A DNA stretch of 64,000 nt. Source: Candidatus Limnocylindrales bacterium. GTDB lineage: Bacteria; Moduliflexota; Moduliflexia; Moduliflexales; JAUQPW01. Positions 51,189 through 58,927 of this stretch are shown here, in pieces. The stretch covers positions 1 through 64,000 of the forward strand of contig DATMBG010000042.1 of assembly GCA_035559535.1 (NCBI GenBank), read 5' to 3'. Position numbers and translations under genes: made by a program. Each line of letters begins with the position of its first letter. The first letter of the stretch is position 1. The notes under the pieces were generated by a model. The model saw nothing but the letters and a program-made list of their open reading frames with translations. It was not told the DNA's origin and did not search any database.

Positions 51189-51998
51189 ATGGTTGATAAA
51201 TTCCTTTATACTTCGATAATCCTTATGGCCATTGTAGCCTTCATAGTCGGAGGCGCTCTGGTGATCCTAGGGCTTATAAAAAGACATCGGCATACCAAAG
51301 AACTGCTGCTGACTTTGATAGTTCTGGCGAGTGTTGGAGTTTCTCCAAACCTTACCGTCTTCAGCCCGGCCGGGTTCATCTCCTGGAGCACGTATTTCTG
51401 GTATCTGGTAGTTCCAGGTTTCATCCTATTTATAGGGATCCTGATCTATGCCTATGTCTCCGGTGAGCAAAGGCTCTTCAACCGGATGTGGGCCGGGATG
51501 TGGGCTGGGTTCGCAGCGGCTATTGCTTTAGATATAGTACGACTCACGGGATTTAAGCTGGGTTACATGCCCGGCAACATGCCACGGATGTTCGGAGTTA
51601 TGATCTGGGGAAACATGCTGGAAGGCCCCAATGCCTTATCTGATTTTATTGGGTATGCCTACCATTTCTGGAATGGATGTGCCTTCGGGATTGTATACGC
51701 CCTAATTTTCGGCAAGACAAGCTGGATCGGTCCCTTAATCTACTCAGCGGCTTTTGTTGAGATCGGGATGATGATTAGCCCGGCCATGCTCTCCATGGGA
51801 GTGGGACCCTTTGGGATCAACTTTGGTCCGGGGTTGTTTATGGTAAGCCTATTAGCTCATATTGCCATGGGTATCGTGATGGGAGTTATCCTCCAGCGAT
51901 ATGTCCGGGACCAGGGTACGATTCTGAAGTTGCTCCCCTTTGGGGAAGAAAGGTCAGGGGAAGTGCTGACGGGCTATGGTCAAACTTCCAGAAGCTGA
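51189..51998 (+). CDS. Multispanning membrane protein of unknown function
   Basis: 269 aa with about seven hydrophobic segments (for example SIILMAIVAFIVGGALVILG near 9-28 and GFILFIGILIYAYV near 77-90). Conserved-looking polar patches are RMWAGMWAGFAAAIALDIV near 99-117 and GYAYHFWNGCAFGIVYALIF near 155-174, with one His and one Cys within the membrane. I do not recognise the family. Position before merA suggests a transport or membrane-associated role in the island. It overlaps no neighbour; merA starts 94 nt later. Confidence 0.6.
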   Translation: MVDKFLYTSIILMAIVAFIVGGALVILGLIKRHRHTKELLLTLIVLASVGVSPNLTVFSPAGFISWSTYFWYLVVPGFILFIGILIYAYVSGEQRLFNRMWAGMWAGFAAAIALDIVRLTGFKLGYMPGNMPRMFGVMIWGNMLEGPNALSDFIGYAYHFWNGCAFGIVYALIFGKTSWIGPLIYSAAFVEIGMMISPAMLSMGVGPFGINFGPGLFMVSLLAHIAMGIVMGVILQRYVRDQGTILKLLPFGEERSGEVLTGYGQTSRS

Positions 51999-52017
51999 AA
52001 GGGCAGCTGGAAAACCA

Positions 52018-52078
52018 GTGTGGGAGTATGGAGGTGTGGGAGTGCGGGAATTACTCCCACACCTCTATACTCCCACAC
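52018..52078. repeat. GTATGGG-word hairpin before merA
   Basis: Left arm 52018-52043 pairs with 52053-52078 over 26 bp with one G-U position; loop of 9 nt. The left arm begins 20 nt after the preceding stop, and the frame through it is open into merA, so repeat translation could be mistaken for a longer MerA. Confidence 0.88.
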
Positions 52079-52092
52079 CAGTCGAGGTTCTT

Positions 52093-53529
52093 ATGAAGCA
52101 AAAAGAAAAGCCATCACATTACGATTTAGTCATCCTGGGATCCGGTTCGGCAGCTTTTGCTGCGGCCATCAAAGCCTCTGAATTAGGGGCTCGGGTGGCC
52201 ATGACGGAAAGCCGGGTCGTGGGTGGGACCTGTGTCAACCGGGGATGTATCCCGAGTAAAAACCTGATTCGAGCCGCTGAGATTTATTACAGCGCTCGTA
52301 ACCAGCCCTTTGACGGCATTGAGCTGGAGCAGAAAAGGTTGGACTTTGGTCGTCTCATCGCCCAGAAGGATGAGCTGGTAGAGCGGCTCCGATACAAAAA
52401 ATATATCAGCATTGCCGAAGAGGATGAGCGAATAACTATCTTTACCGGACCAGCCCGGTTCATCTCCCCCCATCAGGTTCAGGTTGGGGATCAAGTTCTT
52501 CAAGCAGAGAAGTTCCTCATTGCCACAGGAGGGAGAACCCAGATTCCCGATATTGAAGGATTATCGGAAGTGGGGTACCTCACCAGCGATTTGCTGGCCA
52601 GCGGGGAGAGCATGGAGCTCAAGGAATTACCTCAATCTTTGCTGATTATTGGAGGGGGATATATCGCAGCGGAACTGGGTCAGATGTTCCAGCGGTTCGG
52701 AACGCAGGTCACGATGATCGAGCGAGGATCCCGGCTCATCAAAACTTTTGATGAAGAAGTGGCGGCGGTTTTAAGGAAGGTCCTGGAGGAAGAAGGGGTG
52801 AAGCTGGTGTTTGAGGCAAATCTGGTTAAGGTTATCCAACAAGAAGGGCAGGTTCGTCTGACCGTTGAAGTCAGGGGTCAGAAACAAGATCTGGTCGGTG
52901 AGAAGCTGTTGTTAGCTACCGGTGTTGTACCTAACACGAAGGATCTGGGCTTAGAAAAGGTGGGCGTTAAGCTCGACCCGCAAGGCTTTGTGAAAGTGAA
53001 CGAAGAAATGAGAACCACGGCTTCCCATATCTGGGCGGCAGGGGATGTGACCGGAGCGCCTTTAGCCACGCCGGTGGGAGCCCGGGAAGGGGTGGTGGCC
53101 GCTGAGAACATGCTGAACCCCAAGGCTCATAAAAAGATGGACTATTGGGCCATTCCGAGGGCGATCTTTACCGATCCAGAGGTAGCCAGCGTAGGATTAA
53201 CGGTTCAGCAGGCCAGAGATCAAGGCTATGAGGTAGATGCTAACTGCCTGGATCTGGCCCATGTCCCCAAGGCGGCTGCCATTCGGGATACTCGGGGGCT
53301 GGTGAAAATGGTCATGGATAAAAAGACCCGACAGGTTTTAGGAGTCCATTTGATAGCCCATCGGGGAGCGGACATCATCCATGAAGCGGCCCTGGCGGTT
53401 AAGTTTAAGCTCACAGCGGATGATCTCATCGAAACGGTTCATGTTTATCCAACCCTATCCGAGGCTATCCGGATGGTGGCCCAGACGTTTACAAAGGATG
53501 TCTCTAAGCTGAGCTGCTGTGCCGAGTAG
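52093..53529 (+). CDS. merA: Mercuric reductase MerA
   Basis: FAD/NADPH enzyme that reduces Hg(II) to Hg(0), 478 aa. FAD loop LVILGSGSAAFAAAIKASEL near 11-30, redox pair GGTCVNRGCIPSK near 44-56, NADPH loop IIGGGYIAAELGQ near 180-192, ATPVGAREGVVAAENML near 318, and C-terminal vicinal Cys pair LSCCAE at the very end, the feature that separates MerA from other dihydrolipoamide-dehydrogenase relatives. The N-terminal HMA (NmerA) domain is missing, as in many MerA; separate HMA selenoproteins in this island may stand in for it. ATG 52093 chosen because the upstream open frame is hairpin repeat. Confidence 0.93.
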   Translation: MKQKEKPSHYDLVILGSGSAAFAAAIKASELGARVAMTESRVVGGTCVNRGCIPSKNLIRAAEIYYSARNQPFDGIELEQKRLDFGRLIAQKDELVERLRYKKYISIAEEDERITIFTGPARFISPHQVQVGDQVLQAEKFLIATGGRTQIPDIEGLSEVGYLTSDLLASGESMELKELPQSLLIIGGGYIAAELGQMFQRFGTQVTMIERGSRLIKTFDEEVAAVLRKVLEEEGVKLVFEANLVKVIQQEGQVRLTVEVRGQKQDLVGEKLLLATGVVPNTKDLGLEKVGVKLDPQGFVKVNEEMRTTASHIWAAGDVTGAPLATPVGAREGVVAAENMLNPKAHKKMDYWAIPRAIFTDPEVASVGLTVQQARDQGYEVDANCLDLAHVPKAAAIRDTRGLVKMVMDKKTRQVLGVHLIAHRGADIIHEAALAVKFKLTADDLIETVHVYPTLSEAIRMVAQTFTKDVSKLSCCAE

Positions 53530-53548
53530 GTCAAACGTCTCGTTTGAT
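53530..53548. repeat. GTCAAACG palindrome directly after merA stop
   Basis: GTCAAACG-TCT-CGTTTGAT starting on the base after TAG; third copy of this stop-adjacent palindrome. Confidence 0.8.
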
Positions 53549-53638
53549 TAGGAAAAGTCAGGGATCAGATCCAGAGAACCTGGAATGAGTACTTTCTGAT
53601 CTCTCTTACCTGTGAGACCTGGGAAGAGGGGGACTCTT

Positions 53639-56062
53639 ATGAATGAAAATATCTTGACAAACGATGGGCAGGCCTTTGGCTACCCAGGGATTCCACCCAG
53701 GTGGACCTTGAGTTCAAAGGAAGGGGTGGGAACGGCCTATTCCACGTCCAGCCGGGTATGGTTCACTATATCCCATGGCATCCTCACTGAGGTTTACTAT
53801 CCCACCATAGACCGTCCGCAGATCAGGGATCTCCAATTTCTCCTCAGTGACGGCGAAACCTTTTTTCATGAAGAAAAGCGCAACCTGGTTAGCGAAGTCG
53901 AGTACCTCGAGCGAGACACCCTGGGCTATCGCATCGTGAGCACCGACCCTGAAGGGCGATATCGGATCATCAAGGAGATTCTCTCTGATCCTCATCAATC
54001 TTGTGTGTTAGTACACGCCCGAATCGAAGCTATTGAGGCTTCAGAAGATTGGTTAAACCGCTTGCAGGTTTATGTATTGATGGCGCCTCATCTGGAGGTG
54101 GGCGGATGGGGCAACTCAGCCCGGAGGTTTCATGCTGCCGGCTGTGACCTCCTCGTAGCATGGAAAGGCCGTACCTATCTGGCAATGGGAGTGAATGTGG
54201 GGTTCACCAAGACATCTTGCGGCTATGTGGGTTTCAGTGATGGCTGGCAAGACCTCCACGACAACTTTCAGATGGACTGGCAGTTCCAACGGGCTGAGAA
54301 TGGGAATGTCGCGGTCATCGGGCAAATAGACCTTGCGAAAGACAAAGAGTTTACGCTAGGATTGGCCTTCGGTGACGGACTCCACGCAGCAGTAACCACC
54401 CTCACCCAATCACTGAGCGTACCCTTCGCCGATCATCGAGAAAAATACATCGCCCAGTGGTACCGTGTCTGTTGCGATATACCGGAGCTGGATAAGTACT
54501 CCGGGGACGGAGGACGGATCTATCGGATCAGCCATAGCTTGCTGCTGGCCCACGAAGACAAAACCTTTGCGGGTGCCTTGATCGCCTCAGCGAGCATTCC
54601 TTGGGGGGACGCCAAGGGGGATGAAGACCTCGGTGGCTATCATCTGGTATGGACCCGCGACATGGTTCACAGTGTTACAGGATTGCTGGCCTGCGGGGAC
54701 CTGATAACCCCCCGCAGAGCCCTTATCTATCTGGCCTGCTCGCAGCGTCCAGATGGGGGTTTCCCACAAAACTTCTGGCTGGATGGAACGCCTTACTGGA
54801 GCGGCATCCAACTCGACGAGGTCGCCTTCCCTGTGATCCTCGCCTGGAAGCTCTGGAAGGCTGAAGCCTTGGGTGAGTTCGATCCTTACCTCATGGTCAG
54901 GGCCGCGGCCACTTACTTGATTCGTCAAGGTCCCATGACCCAGCAGGAGCGCTGGGAAGAGAACAGCGGATACTCCCCCTCGACCCTTGCAGTGACTATT
55001 GCGGCTCTCATCTGCGCAGCCGACTTTGCCAGATCTCGTAGGCAGGAAAAGCTCGCCGTTTTCCTGCAGGATTATGCGGACTTCCTGGAGTCCCATGTCG
55101 AGCGCTGGACGGTGACGACCCAGGGGGGTCTATTGCCAGAGATTCCCAGGCATTACATCCGCATCCATCCGACGGATATCCACGATCCCGCTCCGGACGA
55201 AGATCCCAATCGTGGCATGCTGGCAATTCGCAACCGGCCACCGGGGGAGCCCTGGGAGTTTCCGGCCAAAGACATCGTCGATGCCGGTTTCCTGGAATTG
55301 GTCCGTTACGGCCTACGCAAGCCAGGAGACCCGCTTATCGAGGATTCGCTCCAAGTCGTGGACGCTGTGCTCAAGGTAGATACCCCCTTCGGTCCCTGCT
55401 GGCATCGCTACAACCATGACGGATACGGCCAGCGTCCGGATGGCGGCCCATTTGAAGGATGGGGAAAGGGACGGGCCTGGCCGCTTCTCACAGGGGAGCG
55501 GGGCCACTATGAGCTTGCAGCTGGCCGCGACGCGAGACCATACATCCGCGCGATGGAGGGATTCGCTTCCAGAGGTGGCCTGCTTCCTGAGCAGGTGTGG
55601 GATGAAGCAGACCGGCCTGAGATCAAGATGTACCTGGGGCGGCCTGCGGGCTCGGCCATGCCTCTGATGTGGGCCCACGCCGAATATATCAAACTGTTAC
55701 GGTCTGTTGCTGACGGCCAGGTGTTCGACCTGATCCCAATTGTAGCCGAGCGCTATCTGGTCGGACGGGGGCGCAAGGACCTTGAGGTGTGGAAGCCAAA
55801 CCGTCAGGTCCGGCAAGTGGTACCGGGGCAGGTGCTGCGGGTTCAGGCACCAGCAGCTTTCTGGCTGCACTGGACGGATAATGAGTGGCAGGACGTTTAC
55901 GATACACGGTCAACGCCAACGGCCCTTGGTATCGAGTTCGTGGATATCCCAATTGCGTTAGAGCAGCGTGCCCCGATCCGCTTTACCTTCCGATGGGTGG
56001 AAGGAGATCACTGGGAAGGTAAAGATTATGCAGTGACCATTGACCACAAGACACCGCGATAA
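53639..56062 (+). CDS. Glucoamylase-type GH15 glycoside hydrolase
   Basis: 807-aa enzyme releasing glucose from alpha-glucans. An N-terminal beta-sandwich (about 15-270, GVGTAYSTSSRVWFTISHGI, EVYYPTIDRPQIRDLQFLLS) precedes the (alpha/alpha)6 barrel (about 300-690) with GGYHLVWTRDMVHSVTGLLA near 338-357 and DGGFPQNFWLDGTPYWSGIQ near 380-400. Bacterial GH15 layout. No signal peptide is seen, so it may act on cytosolic glycogen. It lies between merA and merB without evident functional link. From about 54600 the codons look richer in G and C than in neighbouring genes, suggesting separate acquisition. ATG 53639 rather than 53612 gives the usual start. Confidence 0.88.
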   Translation: MNENILTNDGQAFGYPGIPPRWTLSSKEGVGTAYSTSSRVWFTISHGILTEVYYPTIDRPQIRDLQFLLSDGETFFHEEKRNLVSEVEYLERDTLGYRIVSTDPEGRYRIIKEILSDPHQSCVLVHARIEAIEASEDWLNRLQVYVLMAPHLEVGGWGNSARRFHAAGCDLLVAWKGRTYLAMGVNVGFTKTSCGYVGFSDGWQDLHDNFQMDWQFQRAENGNVAVIGQIDLAKDKEFTLGLAFGDGLHAAVTTLTQSLSVPFADHREKYIAQWYRVCCDIPELDKYSGDGGRIYRISHSLLLAHEDKTFAGALIASASIPWGDAKGDEDLGGYHLVWTRDMVHSVTGLLACGDLITPRRALIYLACSQRPDGGFPQNFWLDGTPYWSGIQLDEVAFPVILAWKLWKAEALGEFDPYLMVRAAATYLIRQGPMTQQERWEENSGYSPSTLAVTIAALICAADFARSRRQEKLAVFLQDYADFLESHVERWTVTTQGGLLPEIPRHYIRIHPTDIHDPAPDEDPNRGMLAIRNRPPGEPWEFPAKDIVDAGFLELVRYGLRKPGDPLIEDSLQVVDAVLKVDTPFGPCWHRYNHDGYGQRPDGGPFEGWGKGRAWPLLTGERGHYELAAGRDARPYIRAMEGFASRGGLLPEQVWDEADRPEIKMYLGRPAGSAMPLMWAHAEYIKLLRSVADGQVFDLIPIVAERYLVGRGRKDLEVWKPNRQVRQVVPGQVLRVQAPAAFWLHWTDNEWQDVYDTRSTPTALGIEFVDIPIALEQRAPIRFTFRWVEGDHWEGKDYAVTIDHKTPR

Positions 56063-56098
56063 CCAGACACTTAAGTGACCCCAAAAGGAGGTAAATCC

Positions 56099-56752
56099 AT
56101 GGAAAAGAAAAAATTAGACCTGGAGGAGATAGTTGCCCTGATAAGGAATTCATTACCAAAACTCAGCGCAGAAGAGCAAAAGGTTTTTGTACAAATATAT
56201 CGGCTTTTGGCCGTAGGTCAACCCGTGCCCCATGACAAAAAGCCACAAACGCTTCACGTCTCAAATGACGTTGTAAACGATATTCTGAGTCGATGGTGGG
56301 GGATCTATTATGATGAAAAAGATCGTATCATAGGGTTTTGGGGACTGACCCTAAAACCCATGTCACACCGTTTTGAGGTCAACGGTCATACGCTGTACAC
56401 CTGGTGCGCCTGGGATAGTTTATTTATCCCTGAGATTATCCAGAAAACTGCTCGTGTAGAGTCTACCTGTCCTGTGACGGGAGCCAAGATCCGGCTTACG
56501 GTAACCCCGAAAGACGTCAAGCAACTCGACCCGGCTGGTGCCGTTATGTCTTTTATAACACCAGAAGCTGCCAAAATTCGCGAGAATGTGATTGCCAACT
56601 TTTGCCACTACGTGTATTTTTTCAGTTCTGCGGAAGCAGGTACTACCTGGATTTCAAAGACCCCGGGAACCTTCCTTCTTTCCATAGATGAGGCCTATTA
56701 CCTTGGGCGAAAGAAAAATGAGTTTCAGTTCAAGGAGGCTTTAGTAATGTAG
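56099..56752 (+). CDS. merB: Alkylmercury (organomercurial) lyase MerB
   Basis: Cleaves C-Hg bonds of organomercurials to give Hg(II) for MerA; 217 aa. The catalytic set matches the E. coli-type enzyme: Cys103 and Asp106 in LYTWCAWDSLFIPEI and Cys169 in VIANFCHYVYFFSSAE (C96, D99, C159 in the reference enzyme). TARVESTCPVTGAKIRLTV near 118-136 and LSIDEAYYLGRKKN at the end are typical. AAAGGAGGT lies 7 nt before ATG 56099, which decides this start over 56075. MerA and MerB together give broad-spectrum mercury resistance. Confidence 0.95.
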   Translation: MEKKKLDLEEIVALIRNSLPKLSAEEQKVFVQIYRLLAVGQPVPHDKKPQTLHVSNDVVNDILSRWWGIYYDEKDRIIGFWGLTLKPMSHRFEVNGHTLYTWCAWDSLFIPEIIQKTARVESTCPVTGAKIRLTVTPKDVKQLDPAGAVMSFITPEAAKIRENVIANFCHYVYFFSSAEAGTTWISKTPGTFLLSIDEAYYLGRKKNEFQFKEALVM

Positions 56753-56786
56753 CCAATATAATAAATCTGATGAACTTAAAAAACCC

Positions 56787-56818
56787 TTGACCTTCCAGCA
56801 TACTGGAAGGCTTATCCT
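56787..56818 (+). promoter_or_regulatory. MerR-family operator/promoter
   Basis: TTGACC (-35, 56787-56792) and TATCCT (-10, 56813-56818) are separated by 20 bp instead of 17, with the dyad CCTTCCAG-CATA-CTGGAAGG between them. Overlong spacer plus central dyad is the hallmark of promoters activated by MerR-family regulators; the dyad most resembles CueR/copA-type sites. It drives the downstream Cys-rich protein and CcdA operon. No merR gene is seen in the window. Confidence 0.8.
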
Positions 56819-56886
56819 AAAAGTATCCTGGGAATCATGAACGGCTCTAAAGAAATTGTTTTATAGAAGTAAGGAGGTGATCCTGG

Positions 56887-57039
56887 ATGGCTCTCAAGGA
56901 AGGCGAGATTTACCAATGTCCCGATCCTAATTGTGGGTGTGAAATTACCGTGACGAAGGCACCTGCGTCAGGCAAGGGCGGTAATTTACCACCGCGTTGC
57001 TGCTGCGGTAAAGAGATGATGCTAAAGAGTAAGCAATAA
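56887..57039 (+). CDS. Cys-rich 50-residue mini-protein
   Basis: Small protein with six Cys in rubredoxin/zinc-ribbon-like spacing: YQCPDPNCGCEITVTKAP near 9-26 and PRCCCGKEMM near 36-45. It has a strong ribosome site (TAAGGAGGTGAT) before ATG and is the first gene behind the MerR-type promoter. Metal binding is likely, possibly as a mercury or metal buffer; I do not recognise a named family. Complete as read, no signal peptide. Confidence 0.75.
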   Translation: MALKEGEIYQCPDPNCGCEITVTKAPASGKGGNLPPRCCCGKEMMLKSKQ

Positions 57040-57173
57040 AGACCGTCGCAGAAGGGGAAAATCCCCTTCTGCTACCCTGAGAATTATTCACAATATTCAG
57101 GGATATTCTCCGATTTCTAGACATAAACAACTCAAATCAGCGTGTAACATAAAAAAGAAAGAGAGCAAGAAAT

Positions 57174-58178
57174 ATGAATAACTCTAACAAAGGAAAAATT
57201 ATCTTTGTCTCCATGGCTTTGGTCCTTCTGGCCATAACCGTGATTGGGCTCTTTTCCCTGGCCACGTCTCCGGCTCAGGCCGCCAGTCTCACGCTGGCTT
57301 ACGTAGCCGGACTTTCAATGATCCTGTTACCGTGTACGTTACCTGCTCTGCTTGTAATCGTTCCACTATCCATGGGCAAGGGCTATCAAAAGGGTTTTCT
57401 TATCGCTTTGTTCTTTTCCATTGGAATGGCGATCACACTGACTGCCTATGGAGTAGCTATGGCAGCCCTAGGGAAGATCCTCTATCTGGACCGGGCGACC
57501 CTTTTGATGTGGTTGGTCGCGGGACTGGCGGCTTATCTCTTTGGGCTGTCGGAGTTAGGATTAATTTCCTATAAAGGACCGTCCTATTCCGGGTCTCTGC
57601 CTGGTTTTATGGCAGGATCACCGACTAATTATTTCAAAGCCTTTTTGATGGGAATTCTACTTGGAAACGCCGGGATCGGCTGCCCCAATCCGGCCTTCTA
57701 TGTGTTGCTAACCTATATAGCTGGAATAGGAAACCTTATGACAGGAGGGATTCTTGGACTCATTCATGGTCTTGGCCGCGCCACACCTCTCCTGGCCATC
57801 TCGATCCTGGCCATTTGGGGAGTCAATTCCATGGGGTGGATCCTTAACAAGAAGGAGGCACTGCAACAACTGGTGGGGTGGGGGCTTATTGGTTTTGCCG
57901 CTCTCATCACCCCAAAACCCATCTTCGGCCATGCCTGGTGGGAAGAGTCTATTTTTCATAAAGTTTGGAATAGGGTAGTAATGATTATCGGTGGTGAGCA
58001 GATTGCCGAAAGCGCTTATGTGGAAAAGCAACTGGGCGATATGCCAGTTCATGACCCGTTGCTGCTCTATGGCCCCTGGATCTTTCTGGCCCTGCTAATT
58101 GTAATTCCAATCCTTTGGGGCTATGCTAAAAACCTTCAAAAGAAGGAGGTAAATAGGTATGTGGAAAAAACCGCTTAA
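57174..58178 (+). CDS. CcdA/DsbD-like membrane thiol transporter
   Basis: 334-aa inner-membrane protein with about eight helices (first about 10-33, last near 300-320). Redox Cys motifs sit in LPCTLPALLVIVPLS near 52-66 and GIGCPNPAFYVLLTYI near 166-181, the two-Cys layout by which CcdA/DsbD moves electrons from cytosolic thioredoxin to the periplasm. It begins the operon behind the MerR-type promoter after the Cys-rich gene. Likely supplies reductant to the periplasmic HMA and TlpA-like proteins (inference). Confidence 0.75.
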   Translation: MNNSNKGKIIFVSMALVLLAITVIGLFSLATSPAQAASLTLAYVAGLSMILLPCTLPALLVIVPLSMGKGYQKGFLIALFFSIGMAITLTAYGVAMAALGKILYLDRATLLMWLVAGLAAYLFGLSELGLISYKGPSYSGSLPGFMAGSPTNYFKAFLMGILLGNAGIGCPNPAFYVLLTYIAGIGNLMTGGILGLIHGLGRATPLLAISILAIWGVNSMGWILNKKEALQQLVGWGLIGFAALITPKPIFGHAWWEESIFHKVWNRVVMIIGGEQIAESAYVEKQLGDMPVHDPLLLYGPWIFLALLIVIPILWGYAKNLQKKEVNRYVEKTA

Positions 58179-58362
58179 GATTTTGGGTGTGATAGCACTG
58201 CTGGTTCTGATGCCGGTTCTGGTGCAGGCTCATGGCGATGACCAGGTAACGGTAAATAGCCTCTTCGGCCCACTCCTAGCCATTTTTACGATTTTCATCC
58301 TTGTCCCTCTAGGTAAGGTCGCTATTCGAGGGATCAAGAAGCAGAAGGAGGAGAGAATATGA
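58159..58362 (+). CDS. Small exported or anchored membrane peptide
   Basis: 67 aa with a signal-like segment (KILGVIALLVLMPVLVQAHG) and a second helix (PLLAIFTIFILVPLGKVAI). Start lies inside the end of the CcdA-like gene, where AAGGAGG provides a ribosome site, and its stop overlaps the next ATG. Function unknown. Confidence 0.6.
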   Translation: MWKKPLKILGVIALLVLMPVLVQAHGDDQVTVNSLFGPLLAIFTIFILVPLGKVAIRGIKKQKEERI

Positions 58363-58616
58363 TTCATCTGAAACTACTGACCACCTCTGGTTGTTCTCGT
58401 TGCGACCGGGCCAAACAAGTTATCGAGAAGGTCTGGCCTGATTTTCCCGATGTGAAAGTGGAGATCATCAACCTCATAGATCACGCGGAGCTTGCTGTCC
58501 AGTATGGTGTCATGGTCTCCCCAGCCCTGGTTATCAATGAGAAGGTGGCCTTTGTGGGTGGAGTCAGCGAGAATCAGTTGAGAGAAAAACTCATGCAAGT
58601 CGGAGAGTACCCATGA
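58359..58616 (+). CDS. Small cytosolic thioredoxin-fold protein (CxxC)
   Basis: 85 aa, MIHLKLLTTSGCSRCDRAKQ at the start with redox CSRC, cis-Pro in VMVSPALVINEKVAFVG near 48-64. It resembles thioredoxin-like proteins encoded near CcdA and organometal genes. Overlaps its neighbours at both ends (ATGA), so it is translationally coupled. Confidence 0.8.
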   Translation: MIHLKLLTTSGCSRCDRAKQVIEKVWPDFPDVKVEIINLIDHAELAVQYGVMVSPALVINEKVAFVGGVSENQLREKLMQVGEYP

Positions 58617-58927
58617 AAGTCTTTTATGTGTCACTGACGGTGATATTCTTACTTGCCCTTGCTGTGACGATCTTGTTAAGATCGGGCTTCCTTTTGGCAG
58701 GAGAGGAAGAGATTATCCTGTCCGTTCCTGGCATCCCTGGCCCCTACTGTGCTTACGGCCTGGAAAAGCGGTTATTAGAGCTGGAGGGGGTTCAAAGGGT
58801 GGATTTGCTTTGGAAAGAAGAGAAAATCCGGGTGGTCGTTGCTCTGGGGAAGAGGGTGACTCTTGCCGAGATACGGGAAGCGATCCAGCGAGCTGACTAT
58901 CCCTATCCTTACACTATCTCACCATGA
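58613..58927 (+). CDS. Anchored HMA-fold protein with single Cys
   Basis: 104 aa. One helix at about 5-28 anchors it, then an HMA-like domain (ILSVPGIPGPYCAYGLEKRL near 36-55, LELEGVQRVDLLWKEEKIRV). One Cys only. Its GPYCAYGLEKR...LEGV stretch matches the Sec site of the protein at 45211 (CVF-U-AYGIDK...LEGV), where Cys here aligns with Sec there. That makes it a useful Cys homologue for judging the UGA. Confidence 0.75.
   Translation: MKVFYVSLTVIFLLALAVTILLRSGFLLAGEEEIILSVPGIPGPYCAYGLEKRLLELEGVQRVDLLWKEEKIRVVVALGKRVTLAEIREAIQRADYPYPYTISP

Noticed and set aside
51976-52092. N-terminal extension of MerA
   Set aside because: It overlaps the previous gene end and runs through a hairpin repeat; it shows no HMA motif.
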